This document shows, piece by piece, positions 24,701-33,158 of a DNA stretch of 64,000 nucleotides. The position numbers and the translations under genes are program-made. This stretch comes from Psococerastis gibbosa (lineage: Eukaryota > Arthropoda > Insecta > Psocodea > Psocidae). The notes under the pieces were generated by a model that was given only the letters and a program-made list of their open reading frames with translations, was not told the origin of the DNA and made no database searches. How positions within the stretch are numbered: the first letter of the stretch is position 1; every line of letters begins with the position of its first letter. The DNA is taken from positions 25,074,290-25,138,289 of the forward strand of contig OZ020489.1 in assembly GCA_963971405.1 (NCBI GenBank), read 5' to 3'.

Positions 24701-27577
24701 TTTATCAATGCTAGGCTATATTTAAGTGCAATATTTACTTTTTTTTAGTGTATTCGGTGTTAAGGCTCGATGAATATTTTTTGTTGTTCTCGCTTTGGTA
24801 GTATCGTAGGAGAGATGGGACATTCGAACGTGCCGAAGATATTTTTTGAATCATGGGGCCACCTACTAGGTTTTTTCAATGGCTGGTAATATGAGACGGC
24901 TCAAAAAATAAATTTTTGGTGGGAAGCGAATATCTCATCTTCTATAATATATAGACTTCAAGGAGTATCTTTAATGAATATCAGCTTTTTCTGTCAAATG
25001 TATTTCAATTGGTCCGGCATACTTACTACGTGTTGTAGTGGAGTGGGTGGTAGATCTAACATGTAATTTAGAAGAGGCTGTTGTTCCATTTATTTTATTT
25101 ACTTGGATGTCCTGTCGCTAGTTACCCACGTGGTAGACATCAGTGGGGTAAGCTGGGTGGTATTGCTCATTAGAATGGATGCCGTCTTTAAGTATCAAGT
25201 CAGTTACTGGGGATTATTCGAACTGGTCCCAAGGATAATTTATATTAAGGTTTAATTCCATAACTTTTATATTTGCATACGGTACCAACTCCAAGATTTG
25301 GTGCACTTTTAATGGAACATAATTTTCTTTCTTAGGGAAACATCTCCAGATTGCATATTAGTGGTGGATGCTTTGCTGAAAGAAGCTGGCAAGACTGATG
25401 TAACTTACAAAAGACACAGTTTAGAAGCAGTAGGCACAGTTTTAGAAGTCTGCCCCAGTATTGACCGTTTCCAGCAAGTCTATGCCATTGTGCAGGAAAT
25501 GTTAAAAAAGGTTAGTGCGTATTTAGAATTTTTTCTGCCTTAAATTAGTTAATTCATATTTATGAGTCCATTTCCTATAATTGTAGCCAACTTTAATAAC
25601 CCCTGTCCCTTAATATTAATCAATCATTCAATAAAGTTTACATAATAGTAATATGTTAAAATTGCGAATTAGCTGCTCTGTTGCTTAATATGACTCTTCT
25701 TTTTCGTTGCTCTAAAATGTTTTCTAATTTTAAACAGGCTGAGTCTTCAGAAGAAAAATCGGAGGGTGATGTGGAAGAGCTAACTAAGGCTAGGAATGAG
25801 AAGTACAAAACTCTGTCTGTGTTGTATGAGACGTTAGGCAAAGCTTGGCCCATTTCCAAGGAGACGCAACTGGAGTATCAGGCTCCAGTTTTGGAGGCTT
25901 GCATACATACCCTGGAATTAAGTCCGCGTGATGTACAGGTTTGTATTGTACTTATGCATAATCCGCTTAGGCGGGGTTTCCACCGACCTCTCATTGCAGA
26001 ATACAAATGACATTGAATTTTTCTTTTTATAGAAATCTATTAAAATGTTTGTACTTAACATAACCCATGACGCCATTTTTTAATTTTAGTTTGTTTGTGA
26101 TTTTACTCTATGATCATTGATCAATTTTAACTATGGCACAGAGTAAAACTAAAATTTCCGTCAATGTCATTTGCATTCTGCTATGAGAGGTCGGTGGAAA
26201 CCCCGCCTAAGTCTTGAATGTCTGCTACCACGTCAACGTAAGTGCATTCTGCAATGAGAGGTCGGTGGAAACCCCGCCTTATATATACATACATACTGTA
26301 TATAGTCTAGATTGCTATGTCTTTATAACTTTCAAAAGCTAGCGTAGGACTTTTTTTTCAGCGCTTTATTGTGCCGATATGACAAAGCAGTTGAATGTCC
26401 TCTGCTTTGAATACTGTATTTAAAAGGTTGGAATAAATCTCTGGGTAAGTTATTCATTTCTGGTGATATGTTTGCAGTTTTATACAGAAAACAATTTAAG
26501 GAACAAATACTTCGTGGCTCTACATACCCATCGAAAGCACTTGACCACTGCTCCATTTTCACCTACCAATTACGGTTAGGTAGGCCAGACTGGAGGAAGT
26601 ATTTTTACACAACAAATAAGCTATTTTTGTTGTTGTAGGTTTCAATTTTATCTGCTCTGCACAATTACCTAGAGAAGCTGCATTATTGGAAAGATGCTGG
26701 CTCAACAGATGATGCGCCACTGAAAGCTGTCCTGGAGAAAGTCGCACAAGCTCTTGTGTTTTCATTGAGTAAGTTCTATTATAAAATGGTGTTGTGCTGT
26801 GATGAACTAATGAAAATTCTGGGGTTTCCATGCAGCCCCTGGTGATGAAGAAATGAATAATTACGAATTTGAAATTGTGATGGTTGTCCACGGTTTACAA
26901 AGTTAAAATTAAGAGTGTACAGCCCGTAGGAAAATGGCAGCCCGAAATTTAATTCTTTTTATTTTTTATTTAATTAACTAAGCATGTTATTAAAGATTTG
27001 GCTCATCAAAGTTGCAGAAGACTACTTCATGCATCATATAATAAGGAATTTTTAGTTTTAAAAATTGTGGTTTCTTCATAAAATCGATAATACGTGATAA
27101 GTTATTGTTTATAAAATATTTGCTTGTTTCTTAAAAAACTACAATTTTGAAAATTTAAAATATCTTATAATATGATGCATGAAGTAGTCTTCTACAACTT
27201 TGATGAGCCAAATCTTTAATAACATGCTTAGTTAATTAAATAAAAAATAAAAAGTATTAAATTTTGGGCTGCCAATTTCCTATTTGCTCTCACAGTCATT
27301 ATTAAAAGAGTATGGAATTTTCAAAAGCATTGATTTAAACTAAACTGGACTTAACTTATCTTTTTGTACAGGTGTTGCCAAAAATACACGGCTACGAAAA
27401 GAAGCTCTCAACATTGTAGGCCTACTGGGCCGAAAACTCAAAGAAAGTAAGAGGAGTGGTGATTTGGATAAGCTAGTTACTGCTCTCCGCTCCAGCATAT
27501 TAGAATTAGAACAGGACCACGCCCCCGAAATACGGACGCGACTTATGGATCTCAAAGACTTGTTTGCTAGTAAGTAA
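6794..27577 (+). CDS. ECPAS: Proteasome adaptor and scaffold protein ECM29
   Basis: ECM29 is a HEAT-repeat protein that binds the 26S proteasome, steadies or remodels it under stress and links it to membranes and motors. Exons: 6794-6818, 7251-7498, 8153-8271, 8507-8665, 9738-9832, 10629-10785, 11022-11294, 12447-12618, 13761-13943, 14595-14782, 15019-15229, 15473-15754, 16148-16406, 18185-18474, 19159-19483, 19827-20217, 20723-20930, 21285-21514, 22187-22409, 22720-22873, 23150-23440, 24094-24239, 24394-24569, 25336-25510, 25738-25938, 26639-26768, 27372-27577. They sum to 5517 nt, 1838 residues plus stop, against 1845 in human. Matching blocks span the whole length: [97 protein letters not shown]. 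Donors are GT and acceptors AG throughout; exon 9 has a weak donor (ACG|GTTCGT). The ATG at 6794 gives MASATEEL, like other ECM29 N-termini. No lesion seen. Introns are loaded with repeats, listed separately. Confidence 0.96.
9218..9345 (+). repeat. SINE-like tRNA-related repeat, copy 1 (ECM29 intron 4)
   Basis: TGGCCAGGTGGTAGC at 9222-9236 resembles a tRNA A box, and CGATCGGAGACGTG near 9271-9284 sits where a B box would be, about 45 bases on. The same block recurs at 20224-20297 and 20387-20450 (TGCGAGTCTYTACAC, CGGAGACGTGTCGTA, GAGGCGAYTGAA). Two related copies in two introns of one gene support a dispersed retroposon. The tRNA origin is inference. Confidence 0.4.
9906..10181 (+). mobile_element. 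Solo LTR of an LTR retrotransposon (ECM29 intron 5)
   Basis: A 276-bp segment begins TGTTGGAGCC and ends CCTAAACA. It is flanked on both sides by the direct repeat CACTC (9901-9905 and 10182-10186), a 5-bp target duplication typical of Gypsy and retrovirus-type integration. An AATAAA lies near 10109 toward its 3' part, as expected for an LTR polyadenylation signal. No internal coding region is present, so this is a solo LTR left by recombination, a fossil. Orientation is inferred from the AATAAA. Confidence 0.8.
10840..10983 (+). mobile_element. LINE reverse transcriptase fragment (RTE-like), ECM29 intron 6
   Basis: Translates as [17 protein letters not shown] followed by [20 protein letters not shown] and IAGRTRWD. 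This is the tail of a non-LTR reverse transcriptase, where families carry LLYGSETW...MKCLRRI.G.TR. It is a short 5'- and 3'-truncated piece in the sense orientation of ECM29. Confidence 0.75.
11661..11943. mobile_element. Palindromic MITE, family H (ECM29 intron 7)
   Basis: The two halves are imperfect inverted copies. The left half begins ATCGCCCCCAAATAGTTTG; the right half ends CCAACCTATTTGGGGTGAT. Related half-copies occur at about 51340-51425 (ACAAACCAACCAATTTTGC) and near 43920-43990. No coding capacity. Confidence 0.6.
12049..12378. mobile_element. Diverged palindromic MITE, family E (ECM29 intron 7)
   Basis: A roughly 330-bp inverted-repeat segment resembling the clean copy at 33159-33540. 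Shared interior motifs are GGACAGATGAAAAA, TTTACAACTRTKCT, AGTTCAGAWRA and TTTACAAAAYATTTTGAA. Its ends are worn, which indicates greater age than the 33159 copy. Confidence 0.5.
13186..13442. mobile_element. MITE with 27-bp perfect terminal inverted repeats (ECM29 intron 8)
   Basis: The segment 13186-13212 (GGTATTGTCATCCGCCATG...) is the exact reverse complement of 13416-13442. Total length is 257 bp. The interior is AT-rich without coding potential. Target duplication not clear. The right TIR abuts the SINE-like copy J2. Confidence 0.75.
13443..13678 (-). repeat. SINE-like retroposon J, copy J2 (ECM29 intron 8)
   Basis: About 236 bp, strongly similar on the opposite strand to copy J1 (23476-23709): TGGATTCAACTTGG, GTTTCCCTACCGGCACTGTG, GGATTCCGAACCACTTGGG, CACAGTGTGGGCCCATAGGA. 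No coding potential. Confidence 0.7.
13975..14205. repeat. Dispersed repeat N with inverted ends, copy N1 (ECM29 intron 9)
   Basis: The stretch beginning AGTAGAATCCGGGCT (13975) is the inverted counterpart of AGCCCGGATTCTACT, ending near 14158. GAAAGCGAACTTCCAAACG is mirrored by CGTTTGGAAGTTCGCTTTC. The repeat continues to GGCCGTGAAAGCCTTTG (about 14195). A second copy, N2, lies at 37310-37530. It starts about 30 bases after the weak exon 9 donor of ECM29. Confidence 0.6.
15816..15998 (+). pseudogene. MAD2-like gene fragment inside ECM29 intron 12
   Basis: The frame from 15816 reads [33 protein letters not shown], then [16 protein letters not shown]. This aligns with the N-terminal HORMA part of the spindle checkpoint protein MAD2 (human [44 protein letters not shown]). 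About 52 codons match without an internal stop, then similarity ends near 15971 and a stop follows at 15996-15998. Upstream is a TA-rich tract (15780-15810) and no ATG. It is in the same orientation as ECM29 and lies wholly between exons 12 and 13. Best read as a truncated gene copy (processed or captured), not a working MAD2. Several substitutions at usually conserved positions support decay. Confidence 0.8.
16411..16470 (+). repeat. Short tandem duplication after exon 13
   Basis: TGCTGCAACTAGTAATGTAA followed by CAAGTTT occurs twice in a row, directly downstream of the exon 13 donor region of ECM29. Confidence 0.7.
16567..16712 (+). repeat. C-rich minisatellite (ECM29 intron 13)
   Basis: About four imperfect units of roughly 28-30 bp built on CAGCTCTGGCCCAGCCCCCC. 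A minus-strand reading frame through it (rich in Gly and Trp) is a by-product of the repeat, not a gene. Confidence 0.7.
16935..17690 (+). repeat. Diverged tandem array, repeat D (ECM29 intron 13)
   Basis: Six units of about 120-160 bp. Each carries CAAAATGCGTAAAACCCCAC (anchors near 16950, 17073, 17226, 17352, 17515, 17636), then TATTTCAGGC and an AT-rich part, then a GC-palindrome of the type CACCCGGGGGAGACCCCCGG. Single or double units occur far away at 41100-41300 and 59855-60140, so the unit is dispersed as well as tandem. Not coding. Confidence 0.75.
17773..18156. mobile_element. Palindromic MITE, family C (copy C1, ECM29 intron 13)
   Basis: A 384-bp long-armed palindrome with ends GGCGCCCATTCCATTGACCG and its inverse. 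It is flanked by TTA on both sides (17770-17772, 18157-18159), a 3-bp duplication of the PIF/Harbinger kind. Inner boundary: TTTCCACCGATCTCGCATTG. Its right end lies 28 bp from the acceptor of exon 14. Other copies: 18639, 20990, 25970, 32770, 43503. Confidence 0.8.
18639..18829. mobile_element. Rearranged family C MITE (copy C2, ECM29 intron 14)
   Basis: Begins GGCTGGGTTTCCACCGACC and ends GGTGGAAACCCCGCC. Inside, the outer-arm segment (GACGTGGTAGCA..CATTCAAGACTTAGG) is repeated out of order, so this is an internally rearranged copy. It directly adjoins a LINE fragment. Confidence 0.65.
18830..19020 (-). mobile_element. LINE reverse transcriptase C-terminal fragment (ECM29 intron 14)
   Basis: The minus strand encodes [35 protein letters not shown] and [17 protein letters not shown]. 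The CxCG...T..H...CP-like pattern followed by PC...DL is the zinc-knuckle-like C-terminus of many non-LTR reverse transcriptases. Truncated at both ends and antisense to ECM29. Confidence 0.65.
20224..20450 (+). repeat. SINE-like repeat copy 2 split by a LINE 3' tail (ECM29 intron 16)
   Basis: 20224-20297 and 20387-20450 match consecutive parts of the copy at 9218 (TGCGAGTCTTTACAC, TTCGGAGACGTGTCGTA, GAGGCGACTGAA, AAATTGTTTG). Between them, about 20301-20386, lies a LINE 3' end read on the minus strand: a GGGCCACTGGCCC hairpin, then TTCAATAAAGACG, then an (ATT)n tail. The younger LINE insertion split the older repeat. Confidence 0.5.
20563..20690 (-). repeat. LINE 3' tail with (ATT)n (ECM29 intron 16)
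   Basis: On the minus strand it reads GTTAAATACACGCATCATTA and then ATT repeats. A similar short tail (AAATACACGAATTATTATT) lies at about 10427-10456. 5' truncated. Confidence 0.4.
20990..21237. mobile_element. Left-truncated family C MITE (copy C3, ECM29 intron 17)
   Basis: Interior (GATCAATGATCAT..ATGGCGTCATGGGATATG) and the complete right outer arm (GTCTTGAATGTCTGCTACC ... GGAATGGGCGCC) are present; the left outer arm is missing. Confidence 0.7.
21733..21978 (-). mobile_element. RTE-type LINE ORF2 C-terminus (ECM29 intron 18)
   Basis: Minus-strand reading: [20 protein letters not shown], then [20 protein letters not shown], then [19 protein letters not shown]. The pattern GHV.RM..R.P...RGRPR.RW...DL...A.DR..WR is the standard C-terminus of RTE-like and related LINE ORF2 proteins. 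Open over about 80 codons, so fairly young, but only the 3' end of the element is present. Confidence 0.8.
22502..22640 (+). repeat. Tandem duplication of about 70 bp (ECM29 intron 19)
   Basis: ATATCAAAGGTTTTCTTTGA .. TCTTTAGCTTATTCATTA occurs twice, starting near 22502 and 22574, with a few differences. Confidence 0.7.
23476..23709 (+). mobile_element. SINE-like retroposon J, copy J1, with 14-bp target duplication (ECM29 intron 21)
   Basis: The 234-bp element is bordered by the exact direct repeat TACATATGATAGTA (23462-23475 and 23710-23723), the length expected for LINE-machinery insertion. It starts GGCCGGCCGCCATACCAAG. Related copies: 13443-13678 and 63530-63860, both in the other orientation. 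A long plus-strand reading frame through it has no protein similarity. There is no poly(A) tail. Confidence 0.75.
23991..24064 (-). repeat. LINE 3' tail L, copy L1 (ECM29 intron 21)
   Basis: Minus strand: AAGACTTTATAGTCTTATTG, then TTCGCCTTTTGTTCGCAATAAAGTCG, then T-rich and CATTT repeats. Copies L2-L4 are at 28448, 29913 and 63283. Confidence 0.6.
25970..26278. mobile_element. Family C MITE, inner element plus extra half (copy C4, ECM29 intron 25)
   Basis: 25970-26207 is a complete inner palindrome with ends GGCGGGGTTTCCACCGACC and its inverse. It is followed by an outer-arm piece (GTCTTGAATGTCTGCTACC) and a second right inner end finishing at 26278. It begins about 30 bp after the exon 25 donor. 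Confidence 0.75.
26913..27294. mobile_element. Palindromic TTAA MITE, subfamily A (copy A2, ECM29 intron 26)
   Basis: The left end GAGTGTACAGCCCGTAGGAA is preceded by TTAA (26909-26912). The core GGCTCATCAAAGTTGCAGAA and its inverse are present. The right terminus is worn (TTTCCTATTTGCTCTCAC). Confidence 0.8.
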
Positions 27578-27618
27578 GTTAATACATACATTTTAATTTA
27601 TTCTCATGCCTAAGCATT

Positions 27619-27656
<38 letters not shown>

Positions 27657-27714
27657 CAACACAAACTTCTATGACTTATTCTCATACCTGTAGATTTTCG
27701 TACGGAAATACAAT
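27578..27714. other. ECM29 3' flank with long poly(T)
   Basis: Holds a T tract of about 30 bases (27620-27650). I find no clear AATAAA close to the stop codon; the cleavage site is undetermined. Confidence 0.4.
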
Positions 27715-28260
27715 AGGGGTCTTCACAGTGTTTGTGTTATCGAGTTATACCTAGTTATACCTAAAATACCTAGTTATACCTAGTAAGTATAGCAAGTTAA
27801 GTTAACACACCGATAACCAAGCTAACCAGCGTGCTATCCTAAACGCACTTTCAAGTTGGTTAACGTGTTATTTAGCTAGCGCTGCGATCGATAGCTCAGG
27901 TTTGACCGCCGCCATCTTTGTTTTTGTCGATTGATTTGAAACATGCGTTAAAAATGTTGTAGTATTTAAATTTATTTATAATATCTATTATGTCACAAGC
28001 AATTACCGTAAATACTTAAAATTATAATTACCAAAGTGAACAAAGAATATAAACAAATGTGGCACTAGAATAGAGTTCTGCCACTTTCTTTAAAACTGTG
28101 CCACGTACGTCTGACTACTACCACGTTGTTTACCCTGTTAAATGTTTTCCCGTTTCCGATTTTCGATAGCATGATAACTCACTCCCGAGGTCCACTCACG
28201 ATTGTGTGTTAACTTGGATAGCACATCTAACTCGATAACACGAACACTGTGAAGACCCCT
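27715..28260. mobile_element. Non-autonomous DNA element with 33-bp TIRs
   Basis: AGGGGTCTTCACAGTG (27715 on) and its inverse CACTGTGAAGACCCCT (ending 28260) belong to arms of about 33 bp with one mismatch (TTTGTG against CGTG..AACAC). The interior is 480 bp without coding potential. It includes GCCGCCATCTTTG at 27908-27920, the reverse complement of a YY1-type site. Target duplication is not clear; family unassigned. Confidence 0.7.
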
Positions 28261-28447
28261 TATAGTTTAAAACGATTGCAACATTTCTTCGATAATGTCT
28301 TCATCTTAAATCTTACTATTTTTATTGGATCTTAGATCCCAAATCGAGTAGTGGTCTAGGGAGAGGATATACCAGTCATGCATGGACTCCTATGGGTTGT
28401 CGTGTTATTGGGTCACTCCATACTAGTGTCAAGTAGCATTGTATGGT
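28261..28447. other. Unassigned spacer
   Basis: Nothing recognised; sequence between the TIR element and a LINE tail. Confidence 0.3.
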
Positions 28448-28541
28448 GAAAATGAAATGAAATGAAAAAACGAATTTATTGCAGATAAAACAAAAGGCGA
28501 ACAATAAGACTATAAAGTCTTCTTTTCATGCTAACTTTATA
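28448..28541 (-). repeat. LINE 3' tail L, copy L2
   Basis: Same hairpin (AAGACTATAAAGTCTT in plus-strand reading), GGCGAACAATAAGACT and AATGAAATGAAAA tail as copy L1. Confidence 0.6.
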
Positions 28542-28854
28542 ATGTAAGCTTAGTACATGTGAGTCGTGTTCAATCATTATTTTGTGGATATACCGTACAA
28601 ATAGGTACATCTGCAAAATTAGTGCTTAATATTTAATAACTGCAAATAGCTATGGTATGCTATGTGCCATGCTTGAAGCTTAGTTTTTTTATTTGTCAGC
28701 AAGCTATTTTCGGGTAATATCTTTACGTAAAACAAACTCAGAAAAAGTGCCTGCAGATCCACCCTTATCTCGCTCTTACATTTTAAAGTTAGAAAACAAA
28801 ACACTCGGAATAAAAAAAAAACACCCCACCCGCAACCTTTTCCCATGCTGGTAC

Positions 28855-29135
28855 TAAATCTTGGCAGTTATTAAAAACGTGGCAACCTCAAAAGACTGCG
28901 CCAAAGGATCGCTAGGGAGGGCAAAAGGGATGGGGTGGTGGGAAGAGGGGACGAGAAAAATGAACAAAATAAAATGAAAATGAAAAAATAGAACAATCCA
29001 ACCCTGGCGAGAACATTTCATCTTGTGTTATCTACGGCTGACAGGGATTGTAGTCATGTATCAAAGATGGCGGCCACCTCCCCTCCCTGACTCGCAGCTC
29101 GAGGGAGGGGGCGAGGGACGAGAGGGGAGGTAAGA
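28855..29135 (+). promoter_or_regulatory. GC-rich candidate promoter / non-coding first exon with YY1-type site
   Basis: A GC-rich island in AT-rich surroundings. CAAAGATGGCGGC at 29062-29074 matches the YY1 consensus (AANATGGCGGC), a motif often found just downstream of transcription starts. A consensus donor follows (GAGGGGAG|GTAAGATT, intron from 29130). The ATG inside the motif opens only a seven-codon frame. This could be the untranslated first exon of a gene whose body lies outside the window to the right, or an isolated regulatory island. I cannot tell which. Confidence 0.35.
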
Positions 29136-29912
29136 TTGATCTCAGCTTTACCATTTCGAAAGCTTTTCTAAATCTTTCTCTATCGCTTTATACATCTCTC
29201 TCTGTCTCCTGGATAGCATTACTCCATTGTGGTTACAGCACGCTCCCAGTTTATTGCGCCCCCTCTGATTGCATGCGGAGGATCCGGCTGCTGGGATGAT
29301 GATGCTTCTCGATTTTAGGGGATGTTTTTTCTATTCCCTGCTGTTTGATAGGTTCCCGTTCAGGGCAAAGGGGGTGTGATTAATTTGAGATTTTTCATAA
29401 AGTTTCTATAAAGTTATATTTCAATTTGGTCAATTGTTTTCTGATTACGGATGTTGTGATGGAGTATTATTACTATTACCATATAACTTATTTTCTTTTA
29501 TTCTGAATTATTAAGGGTAGTACTAGGAGAATTAGATGTTCTTTATACGCCATAGTGCGACTACTGTACCACAAATAATTTCGTTCCTAATACGAATAAC
29601 AGTAGTTCGGTGGCAATCCCATAATCTTCACACAATGCAATACAAAAATATTCATGTTCTTAACAATAATGTCCTGAAGGATTTTTTATACTTATTGTGG
29701 CCCCTTGTCCAATGCCAACGACCCAATGGATTTCGGGCAATGTTTATATTGTTTCTGTGTGCATTTTTGGTCATTAGCAAACTGGTATACATCCTCGATG
29801 TCAAACTGCACCCGATACAAGCAATAATGGACAAGCTGAGACAAGCTTACCATTAACGCAATGTAACAGGCAAAAGCATGGCTTAATCAAAAAATGTTTA
29901 TGTAATGAAAAA
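29136..29912. other. No gene recognised
   Basis: Mixed-composition spacer with short chance reading frames only; a 106-codon frame at 29536-29856 has no similarity I recognise. Confidence 0.35.
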
Positions 29913-30000
29913 TGACATGAAAAGAAGAAACTACTTTATTGCAAATAAAACAAAAGGCGAGCAATAAGACTATAAAGTCTTGTTTTCATGCTAACCTTAA
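29913..30000 (-). repeat. LINE 3' tail L, copy L3
   Basis: GCAATAAGACTATAAAGTCT and TACTTTATTGCAAATAAAAC match copies L1, L2 and L4. Followed downstream by a G run at about 30090-30104. Confidence 0.6.
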
Positions 30001-31104
30001 AAACTAAAACATTGTATTATAGATTAATTAAAATTAAATGGAGAAGAAAGAAAAGACAGGAACAGGAAAAGAAAGGATAAATTATATGCGGGGGGGGGGG
30101 GGGGTATTTTGGTTGGTATTTTGTTATTTTACCACAGTATTGTGGCTACCTATCAGCATTGCCTGACTCTTAGTCGGGTTCAACTTGAGACCATGTTTTA
30201 TTGACCATTTCAAGACGTTCTCTAAATATATAACATAAATAATGAAAATTGTTGAATTTATAAACCAGAGGCAAGATAAAAAGACAAAAATATTACATCT
30301 AATAAAACTTAAGTATCTGGAACCCCTACAATAATCGAATTATGCAACCATGTAAATTGTATCCGTGCAGTGACTCCAATATATTCAATTTAAAAAATTT
30401 CTATTAGGGCCCATTCTTCATTATAGAAAAATATTTCCACAAAATGAATTATCCAGTGTGTATTATGATAAAGGCATACTACTGGCGTACTAGCGTAATA
30501 AATGCAAAACAAGAAGGATGTTAACTTGGCAAAAAGTCTTGGAGTGGCAAAGGAAAAGTAAGTGTAAGTAATATGACGGAGAGGTAATTCATCACCCTTA
30601 TCTGCAGCACGAGACGTCTTGCAAGTCCTCCCCCCCCCCCCTGTGCGCCCCTACAGGAAACTTCTCATCCCTCTCTCAAGCTCCAGCGCTCATCTTCCTT
30701 TTTTGATTTTGCTTTTGCTTCGCTTTGTATTGCGCTGTAGTGTGAGTATGAAATGTACTTGTTCTCTATAGAGCATTGAGGCATATCACAGCGTATATGC
30801 TGTATCCGAACTTTAGACTTAATCTCCTTCGCTTAGAATACATCACTTCCCTTTTTTTCCTTGGACCTCGACCGGTACTTCCCGGACAAGGGGCAATATA
30901 GGTATTTAGCAATAATGAAAACAATCGGTTATCACGCTCAATTTGATTAGAGCTTTCCAATTTATAAGTAGTAAAATGAATGAATGATTATATTGGATGC
31001 AGTAATACAATACAATACAATTATAACTAAACCAAAAATACTTAAAATGTAACATTTAACTTAGGATAACTAACAACATCAATATAACAATAAAATTTGC
31101 AATA
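30001..31104. other. No gene recognised
   Basis: AT-rich spacer with one G homopolymer (30090-30104) and one C run (30630-30640). Nothing else identified. Confidence 0.35.
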
Positions 31105-31927
31105 CGAAATAAGGAAAGCCTTGTGATGGTCGAAATTTACGATTCCGAGATTTCAATGGATTTACACGTTTTGAAGTCCCAGGAACCAAAAAAATTGGTT
31201 TTTACGAAATGTTTGTCTGTCTGTCGCTCTGTTCATCGATTTCCGAGCAAATCACTCGGTCGATTTTGATGAAATTTGGCATGTAGGTTTACAAAAATCA
31301 TACCTCTGGACCATTTATTTTGGGCTAGCTAATTTTGGGGGGATTTGTTTTCCAAAAACTCCAAAAAAACGTCTAAAAAAATTATTTCTCCAAAACGGCT
31401 CCAACGATCTCTTTTAAATTCACACATATTGTAGTCGTTATTAATGTTAAGAAAATGCGGGGGGTCGCTTGCCCCTTGATAGTTTGCTTCTCGGGGTGAA
31501 AAAAATAAAAGGAACTAAATTTGAATGAAAAATTACTAAAAAATAATTTTTCTGTGAAACCTTTCTATCCATGATTTCTACCTTCCGGCATGTTTTATGT
31601 TTTAAATTGAGTAACGAATCCGGACAGGTTGCTTTCCAAAAAACTATTTGGTTTTGTGCAAATAAATTTTTTTTGAAAAATGATAGAAAATTCACGCTGA
31701 AATGCATTGCGTGCCCTACCATTATTGCTGTGTGGTAATGTGTTGGTCTGACCTATCTAGAATATACTTCACCTCCAGTGAGGTCAGGTGGACAACCCCC
31801 CCCCCCCCTCCCTGAGATATCGGAAATTTAACTATAAGAAAATTATTTACCATGTAATTACTCATTTTCTCTATCTACTAATTTAGATAAATTGGAACGC
31901 ATGATCGAGTAAACTCGGACTCTTAAT
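31105..31927 (+). repeat. Dispersed repeat X, copy XA
   Basis: A roughly 0.8-kb repeat. Order of landmarks: GTGATGGTCGAAATTTACGA, GGATTTACACGTTTTGAAGT, a short (CTGT)n tract, GATTTTGATGAAATTTGGCA, TTCACACATATTGTAGTCGT, a poly(C) tract, and GATCGAGTAAACTCGGAC. The same order is found at 44660, 58345 and, on the other strand, 48631 and 39520. Confidence 0.75.
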
Positions 31928-31962
31928 TTCTGCACTGCAGAGCAGCAGCTTTATATTCAATG

Positions 31963-32130
31963 CAAGGCCGTAGCCAGGATTTTTTTTCTGGGGGGGGGGG
32001 GTGTTTCGGAAATTTCATTTGATATTACATAGTAGTTTTATTTTTCCTCTCAAAATCCGATTCTATCTAGTAGCAAGCCATTTCATTTCGAGGGGGGGGG
32101 GATTTCGAACCCCCCTTGGTTACGGCCTTG
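31963..32130. mobile_element. Non-autonomous element K1 with 8-bp target duplication
   Basis: Ends CAAGGCCGTAGCCAGG and CCTTGGTTACGGCCTTG form an inverted repeat of about 14 bp with one mismatch. The direct repeat ATTCAATG flanks it exactly (31955-31962, 32131-32138). The interior carries two G runs. An 8-bp duplication points to hAT- or P-type transposition. Confidence 0.8.
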
Positions 32131-32138
32131 ATTCAATG

Positions 32139-32769
32139 TGTCACCGGTTATAATAAAATCGTGTAGTAGCGTTATAGAATGTATAAACTGTCTTCTTCTG
32201 AGGTCACAACCTCAACGATTGGTTGGCAACAACTCCCTGCATATCATCCTCCAGCATACTGTAGGTATCGCCATTCTATTCGAATTAACAACGTAGCTGT
32301 GGGTTATTAATGGTCTCAAGAAGAAGAGAAATGTACTGCTGAATTTATTACGGTGTTAAAGTAATGGTGCGTGGTGATTTAAAAAAATTAATCTATTGAC
32401 ACAGGGTAACTTATAGCAGGACTACCGCAGGCTAAGACTATTAAACGCTATTGCTAAGAGTTGAGTGTGCTGGACAAAGGCTGAAAGTGAGATGACTAGT
32501 GTCGTCTTATTAGATTAGAGTAGTGTCGATTTTATATTGTACATTGTACGGTTCGTCTGGTAGACATTTTAATTCTATTGAGGTAATGTTACGCAGCACT
32601 GAACCAAATGCAACGTCAGTGGCATAACCAGACATCAGAATTCCAAATGTTGAAAATAAGATGCAGCTAAGACTCTGATAATATAGATCAAACAACTATG
32701 TTTATTATCTCAGTGGGAATTAAATTTAAACACAAACTATCGGAATCAGCGGGCCTACTATGGCGATTA
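32139..32769. other. No gene recognised
   Basis: Spacer without repeat or coding similarity that I can identify. Confidence 0.35.
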
Positions 32770-33147
32770 GGCGCCCATTCCACCGGCTAGGGCTATTTAC
32801 AAAAACAGTGACGTGGTAGCAGGCATTCAAGACTTAGGCGGGGTTTCCACCGACCTCGCATTGCAGAATTGACGGAAATGTTTATTTTCCTCTATGCCAT
32901 AGTTAAAATTGATCAATGATCACACAGTAAAATCACAAGCAAACAAACTAAAATTAAAAAATGGCGTCATGGGATGTTAAGTACAAACATTTTAATAGAT
33001 TTCTATAAAAAGAAAAATTCTAATTTCCGTCAATGTCATTTGCATTCTGCGATGCGAGGTCGTTGGAAACGCCTCCTAAGTCTTGAATGTCTGCTACCAC
33101 GTCACCGTTTTTGTAAATAGCCCTAGCCGGTCGGTGGAATGGGCACC
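32770..33147. mobile_element. Palindromic MITE, family C (copy C5)
   Basis: Full-length: GGCGCCCATTCCACCGGCTA at the left and GGTCGGTGGAATGGGCACC at the right, with both outer and inner arms. TTA precedes the left end; the right flank is TTG. Confidence 0.8.
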
Positions 33148-33158
33148 TTGCCACCTTA

